A stretch of 64,000 bases of DNA from an uncultured Clostridia bacterium (GTDB taxonomy: Bacteria; Bacillota; Clostridia; TANB77; CAG-508). The stretch lies in contig CAKOXT010000001.1 in the NCBI GenBank assembly GCA_934130285.1, positions 434,001 through 498,000 of the forward strand. Reading direction: 5' to 3'. The position numbers were made by a program, and so were the translations under genes. Shown piece after piece: positions 1-6,369 of this stretch; the stretch's first letter is position 1; the number at the start of each line of letters is the position of its first letter. Under the pieces are notes generated by a model. The model was given only the letters and a program-made list of their open reading frames with translations, was not told where the DNA came from and searched no databases.

Positions 1-73
1 GACAATTACAGTTCTCTATTCCATTATATTTACAGCTACATACTGTACATTTTATTTTTTGATTATTTTCCAT
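1..73 (-). CDS. DUF1540-type cysteine-rich peptide, 3' end off the window
   Basis: The first 24 codons of a minus-strand gene run off the left edge. They begin with an ATG 9 bases after a perfect AAAGGAGG site. The readable N-terminus is MENNQKIKCTVCSCKYNGI followed by ENCNC, so cysteines fall in a CxVCxCxxNxxxxCxC spacing. This is the signature I associate with DUF1540, very small proteins of Clostridia and Bacilli that probably bind a metal through paired cysteine motifs. The C-terminal half is not visible. Function is unknown; spore or storage roles have been suggested only loosely. Family call is good, role unknown. Confidence 0.7.
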   Translation of the reverse strand, partial: MENNQKIKCTVCSCKYNGIENCNC

Positions 74-133
74 TTTATTTAAAACCTCCTTTTAGATATA
101 TATTTATTATATCCAAAAAGAAATTTTTTAATC

Positions 134-727
134 TTAGACTGCTGCTCTTGTTCTAATTATTGTTATTGGTGTATTTACTTGTGGTGCTTCTAAACATCTT
201 ATTCTGTTTTTGTATTCTTTTAATTTTCCTTTATATATTAATTTTGAATTTCTTATTTGTTTGAAATCTTCTGGTTTTATTACTTCTGGTAAATAATTTA
301 ATTCTAGATTTCCTGTATTTAATGCATATCTTACAAATTCTGCACAATATAATGCTTTTTTCCTTTTTATCTGCTTATTAAACATTACGCAAAAAACTCC
401 AATAAAATTGAATTTGTATTCTTTTCTTTTTTGGTACATTGTTCTAACTGCTGTTTGCATTGATTTATATTGTTCATCTGTAATTATTACCTCGTATACA
501 GATGTTGTTGTATTTTTGAATCTTTTAAATGTTCCTTTATCAAGATATTCTCTAACGAACCCACCAATAAAAGCATTATATGTATATAATCTTCCAAATG
601 AATACATCTCATTTAAATCTTCATCAAAAGCTAAAGAAACATGTGAATAATCGTTTTTAGTGTATAATTTTATTAGGTTAGATAATAATGTTCCTGTATG
701 TGTAAGCACGATGTATATTTTTTGCAT
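134..727 (-). CDS. YiiX/YycO-like permuted papain-fold amidase
   Basis: A 197-residue soluble protein. Residues around His29 (DYSHVSLAFD) and Cys128 (ALYCAEFVRYAL) resemble the permuted Cys/His catalytic pair of NlpC/P60-like YiiX/YycO enzymes: an early His after a short strand and a late Cys starting a helix. Family members hydrolyse amide or acyl bonds in cell-wall peptides or lipids, but the substrate here cannot be read. There is no signal peptide or membrane segment, so it is likely cytoplasmic or membrane-peripheral. The start has an AAGGGGA site 6 bases upstream. A separate gene encoding a lysozyme lies just upstream on the same strand (68-base gap), so a shared transcript is possible. 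Confidence 0.6.
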   Translation of the reverse strand: MQKIYIVLTHTGTLLSNLIKLYTKNDYSHVSLAFDEDLNEMYSFGRLYTYNAFIGGFVREYLDKGTFKRFKNTTTSVYEVIITDEQYKSMQTAVRTMYQKRKEYKFNFIGVFCVMFNKQIKRKKALYCAEFVRYALNTGNLELNYLPEVIKPEDFKQIRNSKLIYKGKLKEYKNRIRCLEAPQVNTPITIIRTRAAV

Positions 728-795
728 ACGTATCCCCTTTCAATTCTTCCAGATTTAATTATAACTTTTATCTTTATTGTTGTAAATATTATTTA

Positions 796-1848
796 TTAAA
801 TTCTAATTTTCTGTCCCACAAATATTAAATTAGGATTTGCTATATTATTTAATTTAACAATGCTTTCTACTGTTGTATCGAATCTAATTGCCAATTGAGA
901 AAGTGTATCTCCTGATTTTACTGTATAAAAATCTTTACCTAATGCTGATACATGTTCAAAATTTGTATTAGTTAATATTGTTAAATTTTCTCCTGGATAA
1001 ATCAAATTTGGATCTTTAATATCATTTATTTGAACAATTTCTGATATTGTTACATTATATATTTTTGATATTTTCCATAAAGTATCTCCTTTTTTTACTG
1101 TATATTTTATTTCTTCTGATGGATTTGATTCTTTTCTTTTTTCTATTTTTCTTATTTTTTCACTATTATCTAATAAAATATCACTAGTAAATAAATCACG
1201 ATCTACGTAATCTGATATTCCACCTATTTTTCCTATATCTGAATATTGCTGACCTTGCCAATTCTCCCATGCTAATTGAGTTAGTTCCATTTCTTTGTAA
1301 TTTCCATAAAAAGCTACCCAAAGTGGATATTCTTCTGCTAATGTAAATGTATTTTTAGCATTGTATAAATCACTATATATAATTACATCTTTTTCTGTTA
1401 GTTCTTTAATTTTTTCAGCAAAAGCTCGTGTTATGTCATTTATATTTTCTTTTGACAATTCTCCGAAATCTTCAAAGTCTATTGCTAATTTACAATCAAT
1501 CTGTTTTTCTGAAATGATTGATGAAAAGAACTCTGCTTCTCTCTCCGCTTCTGTTATACTTCTTGCAGTCAGATAATGATAAACTCCTACTTTTAAGCCA
1601 TTCAATTTAGCGTTTTCATAATTTATTTCAAAATATGGATCTTTATAATTTTGACCTTGTGATGCCTTTATATATACGATTTCAATTCCGTCATTTTTTA
1701 CTTGATTGTAATCTATGTATCCCTGCCAACTACTTACATCTATCCCTTCAAGTAAATCTTCAGAACTTGGTGATAGTGCATAGCAATTTGTTGCCATAAT
1801 AAACAATATAACTATTTCAAGAACAAAAAAATTTCTTACTTTTTTCAT
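796..1848 (-). CDS. Secreted GH25 muramidase with two C-terminal LysM domains
   Basis: A 350-residue exported lysozyme. Residues 1-24 form a signal peptide (basic start, hydrophobic core, small residues before the mature chain). The GH25 domain covers about 33-220, with Asp37 in EGIDVSSWQG and the Asp124-Phe-Glu126 pair that supplies catalytic acids in this family. Two LysM peptidoglycan-binding repeats follow at 249-292 and 308-350, both with the xVKxGDTL opening. It should cleave the MurNAc-GlcNAc bond of peptidoglycan, either for self-remodelling or against competitors. I chose the ATG at 1848 because a GGAGGG site sits 5 bases upstream; a TTG six codons earlier overlaps that site and is unlikely. 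Confidence 0.9.
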   Translation of the reverse strand: MKKVRNFFVLEIVILFIMATNCYALSPSSEDLLEGIDVSSWQGYIDYNQVKNDGIEIVYIKASQGQNYKDPYFEINYENAKLNGLKVGVYHYLTARSITEAEREAEFFSSIISEKQIDCKLAIDFEDFGELSKENINDITRAFAEKIKELTEKDVIIYSDLYNAKNTFTLAEEYPLWVAFYGNYKEMELTQLAWENWQGQQYSDIGKIGGISDYVDRDLFTSDILLDNSEKIRKIEKRKESNPSEEIKYTVKKGDTLWKISKIYNVTISEIVQINDIKDPNLIYPGENLTILTNTNFEHVSALGKDFYTVKSGDTLSQLAIRFDTTVESIVKLNNIANPNLIFVGQKIRI

Positions 1849-1912
1849 ATTGTCCCTCCGTTTCAAATTTTAATTCTGTATATTATATGAAAATAAGTAA
1901 GAAAATTTACTT

Positions 1913-2521
1913 TTATTTATTATAAATTATTTCTCTAGCTTTCATTAAGTTTCCTAATACTTGATTTTTCAAATTCTTTTTTAAATCGTATTCCTCAAAA
2001 AGAATTTTTTTTATTTTATTTTGATTTTCTTCTGATATTTCGTTCCATTTAGGTTGAAGTTCTTCTAAAAATTTTACCCATTTTAAATATATATCTTTGT
2101 TTCTTTTATAAATATTGTGATTTCCATTTAACCATTTATCGACTTTAGTCATTTTGTTATTTTCTTTTGGACATGTTCTCATATTTATGAATAAATCTTT
2201 TTCTACATCTATTGGTATTAGTGGAAACATAACACATTGAATCGGTTTGACTTTATGTATCTTACATCTATAATTCTCGTTGTTATTTAGCACACAGCGT
2301 CTTTCCTCTCCTTCTGCATTTATTGCTATTTCTGGTGCTTCATTTTCTACAGGATGAGTATATTTTTCTATAAATTCTTTTGGTGATATTTTTAAAAACT
2401 TGCTTATTTCTAGAACACTTATTGGTGCTAATTTAATATCTCCTCTATATTTACAGCATCTATCGCATATTTTACAACTTAAATTTGTTTTAGACTTCAA
2501 TGTTAATACTTCTTGATTCAT
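1913..2521 (-). CDS. YkgJ-family cysteine-cluster protein
   Basis: A 202-residue cytoplasmic protein. The N-terminal CKICDRCCKY (Cys16, 19, 22, 23) and the later RRC...YRC.IH...KPxQCxxFP pattern form the eight-cysteine layout of the YkgJ/UPF0153 family, which is thought to hold zinc or an iron-sulfur cluster. Its substrate is unknown; some relatives are annotated as Fe-S oxidoreductases. No good ribosome binding site precedes the ATG (the sequence immediately upstream is AAAATAGTTAA), so translation may be weak or the transcript may start near the codon. The next 170 bases upstream hold no gene. Confidence 0.75.
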   Translation of the reverse strand: MNQEVLTLKSKTNLSCKICDRCCKYRGDIKLAPISVLEISKFLKISPKEFIEKYTHPVENEAPEIAINAEGEERRCVLNNNENYRCKIHKVKPIQCVMFPLIPIDVEKDLFINMRTCPKENNKMTKVDKWLNGNHNIYKRNKDIYLKWVKFLEELQPKWNEISEENQNKIKKILFEEYDLKKNLKNQVLGNLMKAREIIYNK

Positions 2522-2693
2522 TTAACTATTTTATCAATATCATACTAATGTTGTATTTAATTGATAAATTCCTTTCCTTATTTCTAAATATGTATTAATT
2601 ATATATAAAACTTATTTTAACTTCAATAGAGTATACTTCTTAAAGTATATTATTTAATTATTTAACTATTTTTATATTTATTTTACGTATATC

Positions 2694-2732
2694 AAAAAAA
2701 CAGCAGACATTGGAAATCCAATGTCCGCCATT
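2694..2732 (-). terminator. Intrinsic terminator of the 2741-3067 orphan gene
   Basis: On the minus strand GCGGACATTGG and CCAATGTCTGC pair around a four-base loop and are followed by seven T. It begins 8 bases past the stop codon, so it belongs to the adjacent orphan gene. Confidence 0.85.
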
Positions 2733-2740
2733 TTTGAAGA

Positions 2741-3067
2741 TTACATAACCTTGGTAGTCTGATAAGACTCAAGTCCTGTAATCTTCAGGAAGTCTTCCAC
2801 GATGATGACTTCAGGAAGCTGCCCACGATTTGGAATTACTCCCAAAATCTGGTGAACTTCGCCTTCACGAGTGAGCAAAAACTCTCCGTTTGTCACAAAC
2901 TCACAGAGTTTCCACTCCGGATGCAACTCACGGTACAGCTTTCTCAGCTCAGAGAGCTTCTGAAGTCCATACTCTTCCTTCAGCATTTTGCTGATGCCCA
3001 TCCGAGTATCGAAATTCATACGTGGCGTGGTGTTGATAAGTTCCTTTTGCGCTTCTGTCATTTTCAT
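2741..3067 (-). CDS. Orphan GC-shifted protein, 108 aa (cassette 1)
   Basis: I do not recognise this family. The 108-residue product is soluble, with a helical N-terminal half (TEAQKELI, then GISKMLKEEYGLQKLSELRKL) and a C-terminal half that looks beta-rich (CEFVTNGEFLLTREGEVHQI). The ATG at 3067 is chosen because an AGGAGGTG site lies 7 bases upstream; a TTG further out lies in the leader and has none. Its base use is visibly richer in G and C than any neighbour (many CTG, GCC, CAC, CCC). It has its own promoter and terminator and no partner gene. Two other genes in the window share this build. Probably acquired; function unknown. Confidence 0.75.
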   Translation of the reverse strand: MKMTEAQKELINTTPRMNFDTRMGISKMLKEEYGLQKLSELRKLYRELHPEWKLCEFVTNGEFLLTREGEVHQILGVIPNRGQLPEVIIVEDFLKITGLESYQTTKVM

Positions 3068-3153
3068 AATGACACCTCCTAATGTCTGTTCCTTTTCTCC
3101 TCTGCACACATCTGTACAAATTCTAAAAGGTTTTGCCAACGAGCTACACTTTA

Positions 3154-3182
3154 ATTATACTACGTGTTTACATAATTTTCAA
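3154..3182 (-). promoter_or_regulatory. Promoter of cassette 1
   Basis: On the minus strand TTGAAA, a 17-base spacer and TATAAT are followed by a leader of about 80 bases to the ATG. The spacer contains ATGTAAAC, which recurs in the promoter of the similar gene near 37.1 kb. Confidence 0.7.
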
Positions 3183-3241
3183 GAGCTTTTAATCTCTATT
3201 TAATCATGCTACTCTATTTTGCTAAGGAGTTAATTTTTTCT

Positions 3242-3550
3242 TTATTTTACTTTTTGATATTCTTTGGTTTCTATATATTTTCCTAAATATTTTTCAAAAG
3301 CATTTTGACTAATTATTATTTCTTCTTTTTGCATTTTACTTAAGTGTTTTATTCTATATTCTAATTTACTTGCTAACACTCTATTTTCTGATGTCCATGC
3401 AGTTTCTATTTTTTCTACTGTATGTTTTTTTGTATACTTTGCACATTTTTCATTTTTGCTTACATGTTCCTGAAATCTTTTGTCTAGGTCAGTTGTTATT
3501 CCTGTATATATCGTGTTATCTTTACATCTAATCATATATGTATAATACAT
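3242..3550 (-). CDS. GIY-YIG domain protein of the UPF0213 type
   Basis: A 102-residue single-domain protein. The N-terminal MYYTYMIRCKDNTIYTGIT supplies the paired Y-Y-M and Y-T-G elements of the GIY-YIG nuclease fold, followed by Arg25 and a helix, with a Glu at the expected late position (ASKLEYRIKHL). UPF0213 proteins are small stand-alone members whose DNA or RNA target is mostly unknown. The gene ends close to a GC-shifted orphan cassette and starts 1 base after the stop of a membrane-protein gene, so these two are probably co-transcribed. Confidence 0.8.
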   Translation of the reverse strand: MYYTYMIRCKDNTIYTGITTDLDKRFQEHVSKNEKCAKYTKKHTVEKIETAWTSENRVLASKLEYRIKHLSKMQKEEIIISQNAFEKYLGKYIETKEYQKVK

Positions 3551-3551
3551 T

Positions 3552-4022
3552 TTATTCCTCTTTTATATTCTCGTCTATTTCATCATTAGTTTTAGATAAT
3601 TCATCATTTAAATTTTTTATGATAAAACCAATACTTGTTGCTGTAGATAAAATCATTATAAATATTGATATATCAAGGCCTATATCATATGAGCCAATTA
3701 AAATACTGTATATCAATTTTAATGCTGTTATTATAAGTATTATAGTTGAAATAATTGTTATAACTGTGCTTACATTATTCTTCCATTTCTTATCTTTTCC
3801 GGTTTGAAACCAATCGGCTACTACTTGTATTAGTATTATCATAATGTTCACCATAATACTTGGAATAAAAATATATGTTCTATTATGAAAATTACTACAT
3901 TCTATTAGAGTGCTTTCAATTGTAGTTAAATCATATATCCAGTTTCCAAATATTATTGCTATGATAATTACTGTCAAATTAAGTAGTGTTACATAAAGTA
4001 CATTTCTTGTCATTTTTTTCAT
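3552..4022 (-). CDS. Small four-helix membrane protein, paralogue of the 5.4-5.9 kb gene
   Basis: A 156-residue protein of unknown function with four predicted membrane segments (about 9-27, 50-70, 83-108 and 116-136) and an acidic C-terminal tail (NDEIDENIKEE). The ATG follows GGGGGAGAAAAG, the same ribosome site as a nearby gene at 5943. The N-termini of the two proteins match (MKKMTRNVLYVTLLNLTVII versus MKKSIRNMLIIALLNIVALI), and the second and third membrane segments of this protein align with the 145-residue reading frame at 5388-5825. The two loci are therefore a diverged duplication. Adjacent to the GIY-YIG gene. Confidence 0.6.
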   Translation of the reverse strand: MKKMTRNVLYVTLLNLTVIIIAIIFGNWIYDLTTIESTLIECSNFHNRTYIFIPSIMVNIMIILIQVVADWFQTGKDKKWKNNVSTVITIISTIILIITALKLIYSILIGSYDIGLDISIFIMILSTATSIGFIIKNLNDELSKTNDEIDENIKEE

Positions 4023-4099
4023 CTTTTCTCCCCCTTGAACTTTTGTTTATATCATATTTTTTATTACGTGTTCTAAATAAGCGATAATAAGAAAACAGA

Positions 4100-4125
4100 G
4101 TGATATATATAATTATATCACTCCA
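4100..4125. other. Small hairpin after the 4132-5268 gene
   Basis: GTGATATA and TATATCAC form an inverted repeat with a short AT loop. It sits just after the stop of the minus-strand gene and could act as a weak terminator, but the T-run after it is broken by other bases. Confidence 0.4.
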
Positions 4126-4131
4126 CAGAAT

Positions 4132-5268
4132 TTATTTTATTTCAGTTCCACCCCATTCAACAGCTACAAATCCTGTTCTAGTAGGTGTTTCTAATTGTTG
4201 TTCTGTAATGTCAATAGGAGTTTCTAATCCTTTATATGTCATTAGTACTCTTATTATTGTATCTGGATTTGGATTTATTTCCAAAGGCATATTTTTATTG
4301 ATTTCATCTAAAGTCGCAAATCTTATGTAGTTATATTTATTAGCTTCTAACTTTGGTAACCAATATATTATAAATTCTTCGGCTTCTCTTTCTGTTAACC
4401 CCAAAATGGCCAATTTTTCTTCCAAAAATGTAGATGCATCACTTCCTTTTACTATAAATCCATCGTTTTCTACTTTAAAATTTAGTAAATTTTCGCTTTC
4501 ATAATATAATGAATATAAATTTTTATTTGTTGATAAATCTGTTAAAGTTCCATCTTTTTTAGCTAATACATTCCAACCATCTAAATATTTTGGATATGAA
4601 GTTGTTATATTATCTTTGTATTGTAATTTAACAGAAACTTCTGTGTCTTCTTTTGGATATAAATATATAATTGGCTTATATGTTGTTCCATAGTCATCTA
4701 TGTTATTGACTTTTTTTGTATTGATATTAAATTTTGCATAAGTTATATTTTTGTCCAATGTTATAAATGTAAATTTTACTGTTGGAGCCAAATCACCTCC
4801 ATATGAATAACTAGTAAGAGTAATATTTATATTGGCTTCTGTCCCATTTAAGGTTACATTATCTATTGTATACTGATTGTTGGATGATGATTGATCATGA
4901 GCTTCTATTGCCAAAGTGTGATTTTTAAAATAATCCTTATCAAAATAATTTAAAACATCTTCATTATCAATCGTAATCGTTTCAAATTGTTTAACATATT
5001 TTTCTAATTCTCCATATGACGTAACAAAAGTATTTTCTATGCAATCTGAACTTCCACTATAATAACCTGTCTTTGTTGTATATTCAATTTCATTACCTTT
5101 TATTTTATTTTTTGAATTAGTATAAATAGTAGTACTATCTCCATTTGTGTAAGATGATATTCTAGTTTTATTAAAGCAATATATTACTATTCCTATAACA
5201 ACTAAAATAGCGATTATTAGAATTATAGTTGTTTTTAAACTAATTTTTATTTGTTTCTTTTTCTCCAT
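4132..5268 (-). CDS. Membrane-anchored surface protein with KPIIYLYP-type C-terminal domain
   Basis: A 378-residue protein. Residues about 12-33 form one membrane anchor with a short basic cytoplasmic start; the rest should be outside. Residues about 75-190 contain alternating strands including LEKYVKQF and HTLAIEAHDQSS, loosely like PrcB-type domains. The last 185 residues begin KPIIYLYPKEDTEVSVKL and end FVAVEWGG; I have seen this module in many uncharacterised surface proteins of gut clostridia, but its function is unknown to me. The ATG follows AAAGGAG. Flanked by two paralogous membrane-protein genes on the same strand. Confidence 0.6.
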   Translation of the reverse strand: MEKKKQIKISLKTTIILIIAILVVIGIVIYCFNKTRISSYTNGDSTTIYTNSKNKIKGNEIEYTTKTGYYSGSSDCIENTFVTSYGELEKYVKQFETITIDNEDVLNYFDKDYFKNHTLAIEAHDQSSSNNQYTIDNVTLNGTEANINITLTSYSYGGDLAPTVKFTFITLDKNITYAKFNINTKKVNNIDDYGTTYKPIIYLYPKEDTEVSVKLQYKDNITTSYPKYLDGWNVLAKKDGTLTDLSTNKNLYSLYYESENLLNFKVENDGFIVKGSDASTFLEEKLAILGLTEREAEEFIIYWLPKLEANKYNYIRFATLDEINKNMPLEINPNPDTIIRVLMTYKGLETPIDITEQQLETPTRTGFVAVEWGGTEIK

Positions 5269-5387
5269 TTTTCTTCTCCTTTGTATTTGAATAATATTAT
5301 AATCTGAATTTATAATACCATTTTGAATATTATAATTGCAATATTTTGTAATACTTAAATTATTATTTTTTGTAGGTTCGTGAAAAT

Positions 5388-5825
5388 TTAAAGATTTTCT
5401 TCTTTATCATCAGTATCTATAACTTTTTCAGTACAGGTTAGCCCTTTTATGAAGTTAAATATAAATAAAATCAAATTTATTGTAGCAATTGTGAATGAAA
5501 GCCCACAAAATACATATTCTGCTTTGTTGGTTTTTATACTTTCTTCAGCTAAATCTGCCCATACATCCTCTACTATATCGCTTGAAATTATTATATCGTT
5601 TTTTAGCTTTTGCTTTTCCCATATTAAGTTCGATATGTTATCAAATTCAATTCTTATAAACGAAATTATGGCAATACACATTGCTAATATGCAAAGTACA
5701 TTTTTTACTTTGGATTCTGAACCATTTTTTAGTAACCTTGCTATTATTAGAAAGAACACAATACTAAATGTATTTAAGATTAAGTTGACTAAATACTCCA
5801 AGCTATCCCATCCGACTACCATCAC
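5388..5825 (-). CDS. Membrane protein, three-helix reading frame that lacks its own good start
   Basis: A 145-residue frame with membrane segments at about 9-34, 44-62 and 101-122 and an acidic tail. It aligns with residues about 50-156 of the protein encoded at 3552-4022, but without that protein's first helix. No ribosome binding site precedes its GTG/ATG. A 46-residue frame encoding the missing first helix, with a strong ribosome site, overlaps its start by 23 bases in another frame. The simplest reading is one gene split by a frame change (one base too many around a GGG in the overlap); translational coupling of two peptides is the alternative. Confidence 0.5.
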   Translation of the reverse strand: MMVVGWDSLEYLVNLILNTFSIVFFLIIARLLKNGSESKVKNVLCILAMCIAIISFIRIEFDNISNLIWEKQKLKNDIIISSDIVEDVWADLAEESIKTNKAEYVFCGLSFTIATINLILFIFNFIKGLTCTEKVIDTDDKEENL

Positions 5826-5943
5826 TTAATAATTTTTTGCTTATGAAGGTTGTTATTATTTGGTTTTTAATGTACATAATTAATATTAGTGCCACTATAT
5901 TTAATAATGCTATAATAAGCATATTTCTTATACTTTTTTTCAT
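5803..5943 (-). CDS. 46-aa membrane peptide, probable N-terminal piece of the split 5388-5943 gene
   Basis: The peptide starts MKKSIRNMLIIALLNIVALI and has one membrane helix (about 7-24) followed by KNQIITTFISKKLLSDGSRMG and TAG. Its ATG follows GGGGGAGAAAAG, identical to the site before the paralogue at 4022. The stop falls inside the neighbouring 145-residue frame. Deleting one G from the GGG just before TAG would join the two frames into a protein of about 185 residues that matches the paralogue from end to end. I call it a broken or frameshifted N-terminus rather than an independent small gene. Confidence 0.55.
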   Translation of the reverse strand: MKKSIRNMLIIALLNIVALILIMYIKNQIITTFISKKLLSDGSRMG

Positions 5944-6048
5944 CTTTTCTCCCCCTTTATTCTTTGCTCACATTATAACATATATAGAATATTTTTTTGA
6001 ACATTTTTATTATATAAAAACCATGTGTGTTAAATATGTGATAAGAAC

Positions 6049-6165
6049 AAATCAAAGATTTTTTCATTAAATTTGTTCGTGTGCGAAAATTTATGAAATA
6101 AATTTTCTGTGCAGTGTAGTTTTATATATTAGGAAAGTTTCATAACTTTCCTAATATATAAAAAA
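6049..6165. repeat. 117-bp dispersed repeat, copy 1
   Basis: The segment matches 56890-57006 in the same orientation with a single difference (TTCATTAAA here, TTCAGTAAA there). It holds two hairpins: GAAAATTTAT-GAA-ATAAATTTTC, and a perfect 20-base-arm palindrome built on ATATTAGGAAAGTT with loop TCAT. It has no open reading frame. The right end merges into the A-run that is the U-tract of the minus-strand tRNA terminator. It looks like a small non-coding repetitive element (REP or MITE type). Confidence 0.85.
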
Positions 6166-6213
6166 ATCCTAGAGTAGTTTGAATATTATATTTCTCTCTA
6201 CTCTAGGATTTTA
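6160..6213 (-). terminator. Intrinsic terminator after tRNA-Leu
   Basis: On the minus strand AAATCCTAGAGTAG and CTACTCTAGGATTT pair with a loop of about 20 bases and are followed by seven T. It lies 7 bases beyond the tRNA CCA end. The T-run is shared with the end of the 117-bp repeat. Confidence 0.9.
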
Positions 6214-6219
6214 TTTATA

Positions 6220-6302
6220 TGGTACCGATGGTGGGACTCGAACCCACATGGTTTCCCGCATGATTTTGAGTCATGTGCGTCTGCCAATTCCGCCACATCG
6301 GC
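6220..6302 (-). tRNA. tRNA-Leu (anticodon CAA), CCA encoded
   Basis: The minus-strand sequence starts GCCGATGTGGCGGAATTGG and ends in TACCA after ATCGG. The acceptor stem pairs GCCGATG with CATCGGT, the D-arm carries AATTGGCAGACGC, and the anticodon stem CATGA/TCATG encloses loop CTCAAAA, giving anticodon CAA for UUG codons. There is an extended variable region (CGGGAAACCATG) as expected for a class II leucine tRNA, and a TTCGAGT T-loop. It is a single tRNA gene with its own terminator. Confidence 0.95.
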
Positions 6303-6310
6303 ATAAATTA

Positions 6311-6353
6311 ACTTGCTTTTAAATAATACCAAATTTGCTATTTAAAAGCAAGT
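6311..6353 (-). promoter_or_regulatory. Hairpin overlapping a possible tRNA-Leu promoter
   Basis: ACTTGCTTTTAAATA and TATTTAAAAGCAAGT form a perfect 15-base inverted repeat between the 669-codon gene and the tRNA. Inside it, on the minus strand, TTGCTT, a 17-base spacer and TATTAT with an upstream TGG make a reasonable promoter for the tRNA. The hairpin may be the terminator of the upstream gene, with the promoter embedded. Which role dominates cannot be decided from sequence. Confidence 0.45.
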
Positions 6354-6369
6354 GATTTTTAAAATTATT

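Noticed and set aside
2741..3182. An integron-type gene cassette
   Set aside because: No attC-like palindrome, no integrase gene and no common flank shared by the three cassettes.
5820..5850. A poly-A slippage in AGCAAAAAATTATTAAG as the cause of the frame change in the split membrane gene
   Set aside because: Deleting one A puts TAA directly in frame, so repair must occur downstream, near the GGG before TAG.
6121..6165. The large palindrome in the 117-bp repeat as an intrinsic terminator
   Set aside because: No T-run follows the stem on either strand; the A-run belongs to the neighbouring terminator of the minus strand.
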